From Gordonia sp. SID5947 (GTDB taxonomy: Bacteria; Actinomycetota; Actinomycetes; Mycobacteriales; Mycobacteriaceae): DNA of 64,000 nucleotides. Positions 33,234 to 42,532 of the stretch are shown here, piece by piece (position 1 is the first letter of the stretch; each line of letters starts with the position of its first letter). Position numbers and translations under genes: made by a program. The stretch covers positions 3,968,001-4,032,000 of the forward strand of contig NZ_WWHU01000001.1 of the NCBI RefSeq assembly GCF_009862785.1, given 5' to 3'. Below the pieces are notes generated by a model. It did no database searches, had not been told where the DNA came from, and was given only the letters and a program-made list of their open reading frames with translations.

Positions 33234-34669
33234 GCAGCATCGACCAACCGCTGGACTGGGCCAACGAACCGCACATGAGTCCGGTGGACGCCCTGATGTG
33301 GCGCGGCGACACCGACCGTCGGCTTCGCGGCACCATCAGCATGCTGGAAATCTATGACTGCGTGCCGGATTGGGATCGACTGGTGGCCGCGCACGAGTGG
33401 GGCAGTCGCATGGCACCGCGTTTCCGGCAGCGGGTCATCGACTCCCCGTTGCGCACCGGCACCCCGAGTTGGGCGGTCGACCCCGACTTCGACCTGCACT
33501 ACCACCTCCGGCGTATCCGCTTGGCCGGCGACGGCTCGATGCGTGAGCTGCTGTCGGCGTGTGAGCAGCTGGCGATGACCGCCCTCGATCCGGCTCGCCC
33601 GCCATGGGAGGGCACTCTGATCGAGGGCCTGCCCGACGGACGTGCCGCGTACTTCCTCAAGGCCCACCACGCACTGACCGACGGTCTGGGGGCGATTCTC
33701 GGGCTCGCGCAACTCCATTCGACGTCGCGTGATCCGATCCCCGGTAAGCCGCAGCCGCCCAGTCCAGAACCGGTGAACATCTCCGCGCTCGACGTGGTCG
33801 GTCGCCAGCTCGGCGAGGAGCTTCGGCGCCTGCCCCATCGGGCCGACACCGCCGTGCGCGGTGTACGTGCGCTCACCCGGCCGAAGAAGGCCCTGAGCGA
33901 CGTTCTCCGCTACGGACGCTCGGTGCCGCGAGTGGCGGGCCTGGTCTCTCCGCCGGGCTCTCCGCTGCTCGCCGCGCGCAGTATCTCGTGGCGGTTCAGT
34001 GCCTTCGAGGTGCCCTTCGCCGATCTGAAGGCGGCCGGCGTCACCGCCCGGGCGTCGGTGAACGACGTCTATCTCGCCGGACTGATCGGCGGTTTCCGGC
34101 TCTATCACGAGAAGCTCGGGCAACCGGTGGACGCGATTCCGGTGGCCATCCCGATCTCGGTGCGCAGGCCCGAGGATCCGGCCGGCGGGAACCGGATCGC
34201 GGTGGGACGCTTGGCCGGTCCCGTCGGTATCGCCGATCCGTTCGAGCGGGTCCTCACCGTGCGCGAACAGGTCCGGGCCGCGCGGACCGAACCGGCCGTG
34301 GACATCTTCAACACCCTCGGCTCCGTGCTCGCGTGGCTGCCGGGACAGGTGCTCGCTCAATTCAGCGGTGCGACAACGCAAAACGATCTACAGGCCAGCA
34401 ATGTGCCCGGTATCCCGTGGGAGACGTACGTGGCAGGCGCGAAGGTGGAACGCATGTTCCCCTTCGGGCCGTTGCCCGGGTGCGCGGTGATGGCGACGAT
34501 GATCACCCACAACGAGACCGCGTGCCTCGGCCTGAACCACGATGCCGCCTCGATCACCGAACCCGAACTCTTCGCCGACTGCCTCGTCGACGGGTTCGGC
34601 GAGGTGCTCGCGCTCGGCGCGGAATCGGGTTCCGGCGCCGTGCCCGGGACGATGCGGCGAGTCATCTGA
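33230..34669 (+). CDS. Wax ester synthase/diacylglycerol acyltransferase
   Basis: The 479-residue WS/DGAT family enzyme has the catalytic HHxxxDG motif (KAHHALTDGLGA, about residue 145) and the family blocks RASVNDVYLAGLIGGFRLY, NRIAVGRLAGPVGIADP and NDLQASNVPGIPW. It would use acyl-CoA to make triacylglycerol from the diacylglycerol made downstream of PlsB and PlsC. GTG 33230 overlaps the plsC stop and has GGGAG 7 bp upstream. The gene order equals M. tuberculosis Rv2482c-Rv2484c. Confidence 0.92.
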   Translation: MSSIDQPLDWANEPHMSPVDALMWRGDTDRRLRGTISMLEIYDCVPDWDRLVAAHEWGSRMAPRFRQRVIDSPLRTGTPSWAVDPDFDLHYHLRRIRLAGDGSMRELLSACEQLAMTALDPARPPWEGTLIEGLPDGRAAYFLKAHHALTDGLGAILGLAQLHSTSRDPIPGKPQPPSPEPVNISALDVVGRQLGEELRRLPHRADTAVRGVRALTRPKKALSDVLRYGRSVPRVAGLVSPPGSPLLAARSISWRFSAFEVPFADLKAAGVTARASVNDVYLAGLIGGFRLYHEKLGQPVDAIPVAIPISVRRPEDPAGGNRIAVGRLAGPVGIADPFERVLTVREQVRAARTEPAVDIFNTLGSVLAWLPGQVLAQFSGATTQNDLQASNVPGIPWETYVAGAKVERMFPFGPLPGCAVMATMITHNETACLGLNHDAASITEPELFADCLVDGFGEVLALGAESGSGAVPGTMRRVI

Positions 34670-35339
34670 CCTGGAGGCAGCGCGTGACCTCGTCGTCACC
34701 GACCTGCTGGAAATCGCGATACGACAACCCGACGGCATGGAAGGGCTCCGGCGAGCTCACACAGATCACCTCGTCGACCGCCGGGTCGGCGGTGAAACGT
34801 CGGATCACGTCGTCGGGCGCAGTGGGCACCGCTATGACGACGGCGGCGGCACCAGCGGCACCCACGGCACGCAGCGCGACTGCCATCGTCGATCCGGTTG
34901 CCATCCCGTCGTCGACGAGGATCACGATCCGGCCTGCGAGGGCCACCTGCCCGGCACCGCCGCGGTAGCGGTGCTCGCGCTCGGCGCGGATGGCCTCTTC
35001 CCGGTCGACCACCCGCTGGAACTCCTCGGGGGAGACGCCGAGGCGCCGGGGTACGTCGTCGTTGACGACCACCTGTCCCGCCGCCAGGGCGCCCATCGCG
35101 TATTCGGGCTGTCCGGGTGCACCGAGTTTGCGGACCACGAGGGCGTCGAGCGAAGCATCGAGCGCGTCGGCCACCACCCGGGCAACCGGCACACCACCGC
35201 GCGCGAGCCCCAGGACCACCAGACCCTCGGATGTGGGACTCTCGCTCGGAACGGAGAGTATCGGCGCGGCGCGAAGTCGTTCGGCGAGCGCCCGACCGGC
35301 GGCCTGCCGGTCGGCGAAGACCTCCGCGCGCCGAGACAT
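34662..35339 (-). CDS. Phosphoribosyltransferase-domain protein
   Basis: A 225-residue protein with a type I PRTase PRPP loop (IVILVDDGMATGSTM, about residue 134) and an N-terminal VLGLARGGVPVARVVADAL segment. This fits the small actinobacterial PRTase-like proteins, often found with dienelactone hydrolase or stress genes. The base or amine substrate is unknown. ATG 35339 overlaps the stop of the SnoaL-like gene (ATGA), so the two are coupled. Its end overlaps the WS/DGAT gene by 8 bp. Confidence 0.82.
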   Translation of the reverse strand: MSRRAEVFADRQAAGRALAERLRAAPILSVPSESPTSEGLVVLGLARGGVPVARVVADALDASLDALVVRKLGAPGQPEYAMGALAAGQVVVNDDVPRRLGVSPEEFQRVVDREEAIRAEREHRYRGGAGQVALAGRIVILVDDGMATGSTMAVALRAVGAAGAAAVVIAVPTAPDDVIRRFTADPAVDEVICVSSPEPFHAVGLSYRDFQQVGDDEVTRCLQVR

Positions 35340-35791
35340 CAATCGATCCGGATCGCCGGACCGACGTCGAGAGCGAAGCTCGGCACGTCGTCGAGGCTCA
35401 TCTTGGCCTCGTAGGTGCGGTCGTAGCCGGTTCCGCAGATCCGCCAGCCGTCGTCGGTGCGGCGATAACGGTCTTCGTAGAACGCGGCACCGATCAGCAT
35501 GAATTTGAAATCCGGCACGATGACGCGGTCCTGCAGGTACCAGCGTCCGGTGGCCTCGTCACCCTCGACGTCGATCTCGGGGTGGGCGACCCGGTGCTCG
35601 GTGATCACCGCGGGACCCACCGATTCGCGCATGAAGCCGACCAGTTCTTCGCGGGTGGTGAACTTGAGGCTCGAGCCGTAGTCGCCGGTCACGTCGGGCG
35701 TGAGCGTTCCTTCGAAGACGTCCCAGTCCTTCGTGTCCAGCGCGCGGAGGTAGCGGTACTTGAGCTGCTTGATCGCCTCGAGATCATCCAT
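35339..35791 (-). CDS. SnoaL/NTF2-like protein
   Basis: The 150-residue product has the cone-shaped NTF2-like fold pattern, with N-terminal helices (EAIKQLKYRYLRALDTKDWDVF) and strands WYLQDRVIVPDFKFMLIGAAFYEDRYRRTDDGWRI. A His (TEHRVAHPEID) lies in the cavity region. Such proteins act as hydratases, isomerases or dehydratases on steroid- or polyketide-like compounds; no substrate can be named. It is translationally coupled to the PRTase gene. Confidence 0.8.
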   Translation of the reverse strand: MDDLEAIKQLKYRYLRALDTKDWDVFEGTLTPDVTGDYGSSLKFTTREELVGFMRESVGPAVITEHRVAHPEIDVEGDEATGRWYLQDRVIVPDFKFMLIGAAFYEDRYRRTDDGWRICGTGYDRTYEAKMSLDDVPSFALDVGPAIRID

Positions 35792-35895
35792 GGTTCAACA
35801 TCTACCCGACTTCCCGCCGAACGGGCGCACTTCCGCGGCGATCATGCGCGCTTCGGCTGTTGACAGTCCTACCGTGCGGCCGCAAGTGTGGACCG

Positions 35896-36780
35896 ATGAC
35901 CTCGATCTCCGACGACACCGCCCATCAAACCGCACGCAAGGCTTACGAGAGCATCGAACCCTTCCATGTTCTCGCGTATTTCAATCACGGTCTGCGTGCG
36001 GCGCAGGAAGACACCGGCCTCGACGGTCACGCCTTCTACGTCGGCGCCCGGGGCGCCCCGATGGGGGACTGCCATCCGTCGGTCGTGACGTCGTCGTTCT
36101 ACAACTTCGCACCGGATCTGATCGCGACGAGCTGGGAGGCCGCCCGGGCGGCCGGGCTCGAGAAGGTCGCCGCCCGGCGCGTGCAGATGCTCGACGAACA
36201 ACTGCGCTCCATCTTGGGTGACCGGGTCGACGACCCCGCGATCGTCGAGCTGACCCACCGCTATCGCGAACTCGCCGACGGTCTCCCGTTCGGTGGCCGC
36301 CCGCTGGCCTCGGGCTGGGCCGCGGCCACCCCGCCCGAGCAGCCCCACGTCGCGCTGTGGCATGCCATCGCCGTTCTGCGGGAATGGCGCGGCGACAACC
36401 ACATCGCGGTACTCGTCAACCACGACCTCGACGCGCTGGACGCGGTGATCTTCCACGAGGCCGAGCTGCCGGACCCGACGATCAGTCGACGAACTCTGGG
36501 TCGCAAGCTGATCCAGTTCACCCGCGGATGGTCCGACGACGACTGGGATGCCTCCGTCGAACGACTGATCGGGCGGGGGCTGGTGACACGTGTGGAATCG
36601 GGCGAGCGCCTCACCGACGCCGGCCTCGAGCTGTACCGCACGGTCGAGGCGGACACCGACGCCGTCACCGCGCAGGCGTGGTCGCGGCCCGGCGTCGACG
36701 AGTTGCTGGAGCAGACCCGGCCATATGTGAAGGCCGTGATCGACGCCGGTGTGCTCCCCGGCACGCGCAAGAAAGACTGA
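35896..36780 (+). CDS. SCO6745-family helical protein
   Basis: A 294-residue mostly helical protein with a winged-helix-like C-terminal part (RKLIQFTRGWSDDDWDASVERLIGRGLVTRVE). It resembles the SCO6745 family of actinobacteria, which shares HVLAYFNHGLRAAQEDTGLDGHAFYVGARGAPMG-type N-terminal sequence and ALWHAIAVLREWRGDNHIA. The function is unknown; the HxxxxREWRGDxH stretch is conserved in the family. ATG 35896 is preferred to an in-frame upstream codon at 35860. Confidence 0.72.
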   Translation: MTSISDDTAHQTARKAYESIEPFHVLAYFNHGLRAAQEDTGLDGHAFYVGARGAPMGDCHPSVVTSSFYNFAPDLIATSWEAARAAGLEKVAARRVQMLDEQLRSILGDRVDDPAIVELTHRYRELADGLPFGGRPLASGWAAATPPEQPHVALWHAIAVLREWRGDNHIAVLVNHDLDALDAVIFHEAELPDPTISRRTLGRKLIQFTRGWSDDDWDASVERLIGRGLVTRVESGERLTDAGLELYRTVEADTDAVTAQAWSRPGVDELLEQTRPYVKAVIDAGVLPGTRKKD

Positions 36781-36894
36781 GCGCGAAGAGAACCGAGGGC
36801 CCGGCATCGCGCCTCGTGCGCGTGTGGTCCTGCAGGATTGCCGTCCGCCGGGCAGACTCGGTACGGACATCCCGCACCGAAGGAGAATCGATCG

Positions 36895-38361
36895 ATGGCA
36901 TCGTCGTCAGACCATTATCAGGAGCTCGCGAATCTGGAGATGGACGGCGGCTACCCGACCGCCGACACCACGCGCACCCTCGACGAGGAGCTGTATTTCC
37001 AGCGGGCCGTGCAGGTGTACCTGTGGGCGCTGCCGGCGATCAACATGTACGCGATGAAGAAGGGCCTCGGGGAACTGTCCGGGTACGGCCACGACGTGAT
37101 GTCGGTGACCGAGAAGCGACTCAAGCCCAACACGCTGATCACCACGCCGAACTCTGACGTGATCTACGGCCTGACCTTCGCCGATCTGAGCAAGACCGGG
37201 CCGCTCGTCATCGATGCGCCGCCGATGTTGCAGGCGCTGATCGACGATTTCTGGCATCGACCGCTCACCGGGCCGGAGATCGATGGCGTGCAGTACCTCG
37301 GGGACATCGGCCTACCCGGGCCCGACAAGGGCGCCGGCGGCAAGTACCTCATCGTTCCCGAAGGTTACGAGGGTGAGATCGACTCCGACGAGTACTTCGT
37401 CTTCACCTGCCGCACCAACGGCGTGTTCATCTTTGTGCGTGGATTCTTCAGTTCCGTCGACGACCTCTCGCCGGGCGTGAAGGCGGTCGAGGGGATCGGA
37501 ATCCACCCCCTCGGCCAAGAACCGGCACCGATCACCTTCAACCCCATCTCGGACACCCCGGCGAACGCCCTCTTCCCGGCCGATGGCGGCTATTTCGACA
37601 TGCTCGACGAGTTCATCCAGAGTGAGCGGATCGACCGTGACGACGCCTACATGCACGGCGTGCTGGCAGCCCTCGGCATCCGGAAGGGGCACACCTTCGC
37701 GCCGACGGACCGGCAGAAAGAACTCCTCGACCTCGCCGGCCGGACCGGCTGGAAGATGGCCAAGAACGTGGCCGCCAACTACGCGAGCGACGAGAAGGCC
37801 ACCTGGTGGGAGGACCGCCAGTGGGTCGCGCATGTGAAGACCGAGAAAGACGACTTCATGCACACCCTCCTCGACGAGGAATGGCGTTCACGCGAGACCG
37901 GGCACACCGACGTCACCGCCAAGGTGCACATGTTCGTCAATCACTACTCGATCAGCACCGGCATGGTGTCGGCCATCGTCGGGCTCGGTGCCAAGTACGG
38001 CGACGCCTACAAGGACAGCAACGGCGAATTTCTTCGCGGCGACAACACGTACACCATCAACATGCCCGCCGACCCGCCGGCGGGTTTGTTCTGGTCGTTG
38101 ACGATCTACGACGCGGAGACCGCTGCGGGCGTCGACGCCCCCGGCCAGACCTATTCGTCCCTGAACTCGATGGACGGACTGGAAGAGAACGCGGACGGAT
38201 CGACGACGATTGTCGTCGGGCCGCAACGGCCGGAGGGCACGGCGAATTGGCTGCGCACGGTTCCGGGGCGGGGATTCTTCAGTCTCTTCCGCTTCTACGG
38301 ACCGACCCAGCGGTTCTTCGATCGCCAGTACAAGCCGGGAGATTTCGTCCGCACGTCGTGA
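36895..38361 (+). CDS. DUF1254/DUF1214 domain protein
   Basis: A 488-residue protein with an N-terminal DUF1254 domain (RAVQVYLWALPAINMYAMKK, NTLITTPNSDVIYGLTFADL) and a C-terminal DUF1214 domain (NTYTINMPADPPAGLFWSLTIYDAET, GFFSLFRFYGPTQRFFD). Proteins of this pair are widespread and often exported elsewhere, but no signal peptide is seen here. No reaction is established for the family. AGGAG at 36881-36885 supports the ATG. Confidence 0.85.
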   Translation: MASSSDHYQELANLEMDGGYPTADTTRTLDEELYFQRAVQVYLWALPAINMYAMKKGLGELSGYGHDVMSVTEKRLKPNTLITTPNSDVIYGLTFADLSKTGPLVIDAPPMLQALIDDFWHRPLTGPEIDGVQYLGDIGLPGPDKGAGGKYLIVPEGYEGEIDSDEYFVFTCRTNGVFIFVRGFFSSVDDLSPGVKAVEGIGIHPLGQEPAPITFNPISDTPANALFPADGGYFDMLDEFIQSERIDRDDAYMHGVLAALGIRKGHTFAPTDRQKELLDLAGRTGWKMAKNVAANYASDEKATWWEDRQWVAHVKTEKDDFMHTLLDEEWRSRETGHTDVTAKVHMFVNHYSISTGMVSAIVGLGAKYGDAYKDSNGEFLRGDNTYTINMPADPPAGLFWSLTIYDAETAAGVDAPGQTYSSLNSMDGLEENADGSTTIVVGPQRPEGTANWLRTVPGRGFFSLFRFYGPTQRFFDRQYKPGDFVRTS

Positions 38362-38369
38362 CGACCAGG

Positions 38370-39443
38370 TCAGGAGCCCGTGTCGTCGGCGGCACCTTCG
38401 GTGTCGCCGGCCGGCCGGCCTTTTCGGCCCGATCGCGATGACGACGTCCAGCCGAACAGATCGGATCCGGAGAAGCCGGTGTCGATCTCCCCGGTGTCGG
38501 CGCCGGACTCCTCGACGCGGCCACGACGCCATCCTCCCTTGAGGGGAGGCGCCTCACCGAAGTGATCGGGGTCGCCGGAGCCATACCAGGCGACGAGCAC
38601 GGCCCCGATCACGGCGCCGACGAAGCCGACGATGGCCAGCCAGCCCAGACCGGGCTTGGCCGTGTCGTTGAGGAAGAGCACGCCGACGAGACTCGGGCCT
38701 GCCGTCTCACCGACGACCAGCACGGCGGTCACCCCGTTGACGGCGCCGACCTGCAGCGCGATGGTCTGGACGAAGAACCCGACCGCGCCCGCGATCGCGA
38801 TGGTCCAGGCCGCGGGGTCGGTGATCAGCGTGACGAAGTGGAACGGTGCGATGCCGTCGAGGACACGGACCGCGATGGCGATCATGCCGAACAGCAATCC
38901 GGCGGTCGCGCCGCCGACGATGGCCGCGTGCTTGCCGAGCCGGTAGACGCCGAAGAGTGCGAAGGCGCAGATGCCGAGCGTCGCGACGAACAGCTCCCAA
39001 TGGAAGACAGCGCTCTCGCCGCCTCCCGTGTGATGCTCGGCAGACAGTCCGAGCAGGCAGAGCGACAACACGACCAACCAGATCGCGATCCAGTCGCGGG
39101 TCTGCAGCGCGATGTTCAGCATGATGGTGCCCAACAGGGCGGTGACCACCAGGTTTGCCGAGACGATGGTCTGCGACAGGAAGAGCGGGAGGAAGCGCGC
39201 GGCGAGGGCACCACCGGCGAATCCGATGACGACCATCATCGTGCCGAGGATGAATGCCGGGTCGACGAAGGTCGACATCGTCGACTGCAGTGAGGGTCCG
39301 CCTGCCGAGTTCGTGTGGTCCTGTTCGGTTCCCTCGTCACGAGCTGTTGTCGCCACCCGACGCGCACCGAGCGCGCGTAGTACGGTGGACATCCCGTAGG
39401 CGACGGCGGCGAGACATGCGGCGATGATGCCGATCACGAACAT
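38370..39443 (-). CDS. DMT-like integral membrane protein
   Basis: The 357-residue protein has about nine or ten hydrophobic helices arranged like an EamA-type transporter (MFVIGIIAACLAAVAYGMSTVLRALG, LSQTIVSANLVVTALLGTIML, VFLYR-type loops, VTAVLVVGETAGPSLVGVLFL). It carries a long, charged C-terminal tail of about 60 residues. Proteins of this type are common in Mycobacteriales and have no assigned substrate. AGGAGG stands just before the start. It is convergent with the DUF1254 gene with 8 bp between. Confidence 0.72.
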   Translation of the reverse strand: MFVIGIIAACLAAVAYGMSTVLRALGARRVATTARDEGTEQDHTNSAGGPSLQSTMSTFVDPAFILGTMMVVIGFAGGALAARFLPLFLSQTIVSANLVVTALLGTIMLNIALQTRDWIAIWLVVLSLCLLGLSAEHHTGGGESAVFHWELFVATLGICAFALFGVYRLGKHAAIVGGATAGLLFGMIAIAVRVLDGIAPFHFVTLITDPAAWTIAIAGAVGFFVQTIALQVGAVNGVTAVLVVGETAGPSLVGVLFLNDTAKPGLGWLAIVGFVGAVIGAVLVAWYGSGDPDHFGEAPPLKGGWRRGRVEESGADTGEIDTGFSGSDLFGWTSSSRSGRKGRPAGDTEGAADDTGS

Positions 39444-39584
39444 CGCACACCTCCTACTTTCGTCTCACGCACGTCAAAACACAGGTCGAGCCCGTGACAG
39501 CATTCTGCAACGTTCCGGTGGGCTCGCCTATTCCTTTTCGGCCTGCCACGTCCAGGCCGATGGATCAGCCTAGCGGTCCTCTCC

Positions 39585-39590
39585 TAGACT
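39585..39590 (+). promoter_or_regulatory. Candidate -10 element for a leaderless ATP-grasp transcript
   Basis: TAGACT ends seven bases before the GTG at 39598 and no ribosome site is visible, which fits a leaderless mRNA. Confidence 0.45.
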
Positions 39591-39597
39591 CGAGCCG

Positions 39598-40779
39598 GTG
39601 GGCACTGTGGGGACTTCCGGACAAAAGCACGTACTGATCACTTTCGGGCGGTCGTTCCTGACCCTCGAACTCACCCGTCTGATGTCGGCGGCGGGGCATC
39701 GGGTGACCATCGTCGACAGCATCCCGATCGGGGTCAGCAGGTTCTCGCATGGGGCAGACGCGTTTCGTCGGGTGCCGGCGCCCAAGTTCGAGCCGCGGGC
39801 CTACTGCCACGCGCTCGCGCAGATCGTCGCCGACGAAAAGGTCGACATGGTCATCCCGATCCACGAGGAGACCGACATCCTCTCGATGATGGTCGACATC
39901 TTTCCGCCCGACTGCGAGTTGTTCCTGTCCGATTTCGAGACCGAGAACAGCCTCCACAACAAGTTCGAATTCCAGGAGCTCCTCGTCGCTCGGGGGATTC
40001 CGGCGCTGAAATATGCACAGGTCCGCGGACCCGACGACATCGCCGCTCTCGACTTCGACGCACCGTTCGCCCTCAAGGAGTGCTATTCACGAGGGTCGCA
40101 GAAGGTCCACAAGGTCACGCCCGGTGACTCGATGGACTGGGTCGAATTCGACCCGATCAACCCGTGGCTCGCCCAGGAATGGCTCTCCGGGACCAACTAC
40201 TGCACGTATTCGATCTGCCGCGACGGCCAGATCAACGCTCACGCCACCTACCCGGTGGATTACGCGATCGGCGGGAGTTCCTGCCTGAACTTCAAGTCGG
40301 TGCAGCATGATGCGATCTTCGAGTGGATCTCGAAGTTCGTGCGGGACATGAACTTCACCGGACAGGTGGGCTTCGACTTCATCGAAGATGCCGAACGTGG
40401 GCTGTTCTGCATCGAGTGCAACCCACGAGCCACCAGCGGCATCATGATGTTCGGGCCGGAGGACGGCGTGGACCGCGCGTTCTTCGGGACCAACGACGAG
40501 ATCATCACCCCCAGTACGGATGTCGACAAGATGATCGGTCTCGGCATGCTGCTCTACGGCTGGCGGAAGGATTCACGACGGGGGCGCAGCATGCGGCAGT
40601 TCGTGCGCGACTTCCGGTCGTCGAGCGATGTCATCAGCTCGCCCGGCGATCAGCGACCCGCCTTGCTGCTGCCGTTCGCATACCTGGGCATCCTGCGCAG
40701 CTGCTACAAGTACAAGGTCGGTCTCGCCGAAGGCTTCATGCACGACCACGAATGGGACGGCCTGCGCATCTCCGAGTAG
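39598..40779 (+). CDS. ATP-grasp domain enzyme
   Basis: The 393-residue protein has an N-terminal pre-ATP-grasp Rossmann-like domain (HVLITFGRSFLTLELTRLMSAAGHRVTIVD). The ATP-grasp domain follows (APFALKECYSRGSQKVHKV for ATP binding, PWLAQEWLSGTNYCTYSI, GQVGFDFIEDAERGLFCIECNPRATSGIMMF with the metal-binding Glu/Asn). It belongs to the carbamoyl-phosphate-synthase-like group that ligates an acid to an amine or thiol. Substrates are unknown and there is no neighbouring biosynthetic gene set. Confidence 0.85.
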   Translation: MGTVGTSGQKHVLITFGRSFLTLELTRLMSAAGHRVTIVDSIPIGVSRFSHGADAFRRVPAPKFEPRAYCHALAQIVADEKVDMVIPIHEETDILSMMVDIFPPDCELFLSDFETENSLHNKFEFQELLVARGIPALKYAQVRGPDDIAALDFDAPFALKECYSRGSQKVHKVTPGDSMDWVEFDPINPWLAQEWLSGTNYCTYSICRDGQINAHATYPVDYAIGGSSCLNFKSVQHDAIFEWISKFVRDMNFTGQVGFDFIEDAERGLFCIECNPRATSGIMMFGPEDGVDRAFFGTNDEIITPSTDVDKMIGLGMLLYGWRKDSRRGRSMRQFVRDFRSSSDVISSPGDQRPALLLPFAYLGILRSCYKYKVGLAEGFMHDHEWDGLRISE

Positions 40780-40788
40780 AGCCACCTC

Positions 40789-40919
40789 CCGCCGACAGCA
40801 ACCGAGATCGCGCCGACGGCAACCGGTTTCTCGCCGACGGCAACCGGCTACCGGGCGACGGTTGATCTCGTCAGCGCGCTCGCGGTTGCTGTCGACGCGA
40901 TCTCAGTTGCTGTCGGCGG
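40789..40919. repeat. Long imperfect palindrome with internal repeated cgccgac(a/g)gcaacc units
   Basis: The outer arms 40789-40812 and 40896-40919 are reverse complements over 24 bp with one mismatch. Between them lie two more direct copies of cgccgacggcaaccgg (from 40811 and 40832) and one more inverted copy (cgcggttgctgtcga, 40881-40895). The element sits between the convergent ATP-grasp and guaD genes and includes the last codons of guaD. It could act as a bidirectional terminator or be an extragenic repeat family; there is no U-run. Confidence 0.75.
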
Positions 40920-42315
40920 AGGTCACGCGACGGCCGCGCACATGAACTTCGGTGATCGCCGGTTCGCGGAGGCCCATCAGGAGTGCGAAAAGCGTCTGAT
41001 CGCGGGCCGTCTCGTCGTCGTCGGCCCGGATGCCTTGCCGCAGTATCATTTCCAGTGGTGGCCAGGCGTGGGGGTCGATGACGAGAAAATCGGCTTCCTT
41101 GCCGACGTCGAAATTGCCGAATCGATCTTCCATGTCCAGTGCGCGGGCGCCGGCGAGCGTTCCGGTGAACAGCATCTCGGCGGGATGCATCACCGCGCTC
41201 GCGTCTCCGGGTTCGCTGAGATGGACCTTGAAAGCGTCTGACAGCACCCGCGAGATCAGCCACTCGTCTCCTGCGCCGACGTCGGTTCCCGCTGCCACCG
41301 TGAGCCCCGCGGCGACGGTCCGTCTCCACGGCATGGTTCCGGAGCCGAGGAACAACTGGGACACCGGGCAGTGCGCGATCGACGTCCCGGTCTCGGCCAT
41401 GCGGGCGAGTTCACGGTCGGTGCAATGCACCGCGTGCGCCATGACGGTGCGCCTGCCGAGCAGTCCGGCACCTCCCACCCTGCTGCCCGGCAAGAACCGG
41501 CCGTCGTAGGTGTCGAGGTAGGCGTCGACCCTGTAACTGCGCTTGACCTGGTCGATCTCGCCGTTGTCCGGAGAGTTGTCCTCATTGAGGTGGGTGTGGA
41601 CGTAGACCCCGCGAGCGCGCACGTCATCGTAGAGTTCACCGAGCCCGGCAAGGGTCTCGGTGGTCACCGACAGGGAGAACCGCGGCACGATCGCGACATG
41701 CAGCAGCGCCGAGCCCACATCGCCGGAATCGGCGGCGTGCCATCGGTCGATCTCGTCGGCGGTCAATTCGATCGCCTGCCGCTCGGAGGTGAGCAGCGGC
41801 CCGGCCGACGGACCGCCCACGGTCTGGATGCCGCGGCCACTCACCAGGCGAAGACCGGCGCGGCGGGTCTCGTCGAACAGCGCATCCTGGGCAGGCGGGA
41901 ATGCGGAGCCGAACACCATGGCGGCGGTGGTACCGACGGCGATTCGGCGGGCGACGAAGTCGCGGGCGATCTGGCGGGCGAAATCGGGATCGGCGAGGCG
42001 CGCCTCGGCGGGGAAGATGCAGGACTCGAGCCATTCCAGCAGCTGACCGCCTCCGTAGGCGTCCACCGAGTAGGTCTGCGGGAAGTGGATGTGGGTGTCG
42101 ACGAACCCCGGGATGAGGAATGCGTCGCCATGGTCGTGGACCGTCTCGGGTGTGGTCGGTGCGGGACGGCCGTCGCGATGTCCGCAGTACACGATGCGAC
42201 CGGTGGTGTCGTAGACCAGGGCGCCATCCGGGAACCAGCTGAGGGCCTCAGACGCCTCGGCGACGTCGGGACGGCCGGCGACATGGAAGATCTGGCCGAG
42301 GTGGGTCGTGGTCAC
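40903..42315 (-). CDS. guaD: Guanine deaminase
   Basis: An amidohydrolase that converts guanine to xanthine. The 470-residue protein has the metal-binding PGFVDTHIHFPQT motif, the GGGQLLEWLESCIFPAEARL stretch typical of guanine deaminases, HTHLNEDNSPDN, MAHAVHCTDREL, SIAHCPVSQLFLGSG and AAGTDVGAGDEW. GTG 42315 is chosen because conserved sequence starts there (TTTHLGQIFHVAG). The frame is open to 42579 through a repeat with no homology. The end of the gene lies in the palindromic element at 40896-40919. Confidence 0.92.
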   Translation of the reverse strand: MTTTHLGQIFHVAGRPDVAEASEALSWFPDGALVYDTTGRIVYCGHRDGRPAPTTPETVHDHGDAFLIPGFVDTHIHFPQTYSVDAYGGGQLLEWLESCIFPAEARLADPDFARQIARDFVARRIAVGTTAAMVFGSAFPPAQDALFDETRRAGLRLVSGRGIQTVGGPSAGPLLTSERQAIELTADEIDRWHAADSGDVGSALLHVAIVPRFSLSVTTETLAGLGELYDDVRARGVYVHTHLNEDNSPDNGEIDQVKRSYRVDAYLDTYDGRFLPGSRVGGAGLLGRRTVMAHAVHCTDRELARMAETGTSIAHCPVSQLFLGSGTMPWRRTVAAGLTVAAGTDVGAGDEWLISRVLSDAFKVHLSEPGDASAVMHPAEMLFTGTLAGARALDMEDRFGNFDVGKEADFLVIDPHAWPPLEMILRQGIRADDDETARDQTLFALLMGLREPAITEVHVRGRRVTSADSN

Positions 42316-42370
42316 CCGACCACGAAAGCACAGCTCGACGATCGCGGCTGGATGAGGCGGGCGCAGTGGG

Positions 42371-42424
42371 TATGACGCAGGGGGAGTGACGCAGGGGAGT
42401 GACGCAGTGGGAGTGACGCAGGGG
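42371..42424. repeat. Four tandem 13-14 bp repeats (agtgacgcagggg)
   Basis: Copies at about 42371, 42385, 42398 and 42412 follow each other without spacers in the 217-bp divergent region between guaD and the first alkylsulfatase gene. They could be regulator-binding iterons or a slippage tract. No CRISPR-like spacers exist. Confidence 0.8.
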
Positions 42425-42532
42425 CTGGTGGCGCGGAACCGGACACGGCACGTCGCCTTGTCGGTGATGATGGGGTGGATCCTCTCGACACTGCACCACC
42501 GACATCGATCGTCCCGGATGGAGTGAGATCTC

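Noticed and set aside
42371..42424. CRISPR-like tandem repeat
   Set aside because: Units are only 13-14 bp with no spacers and no cas genes nearby.
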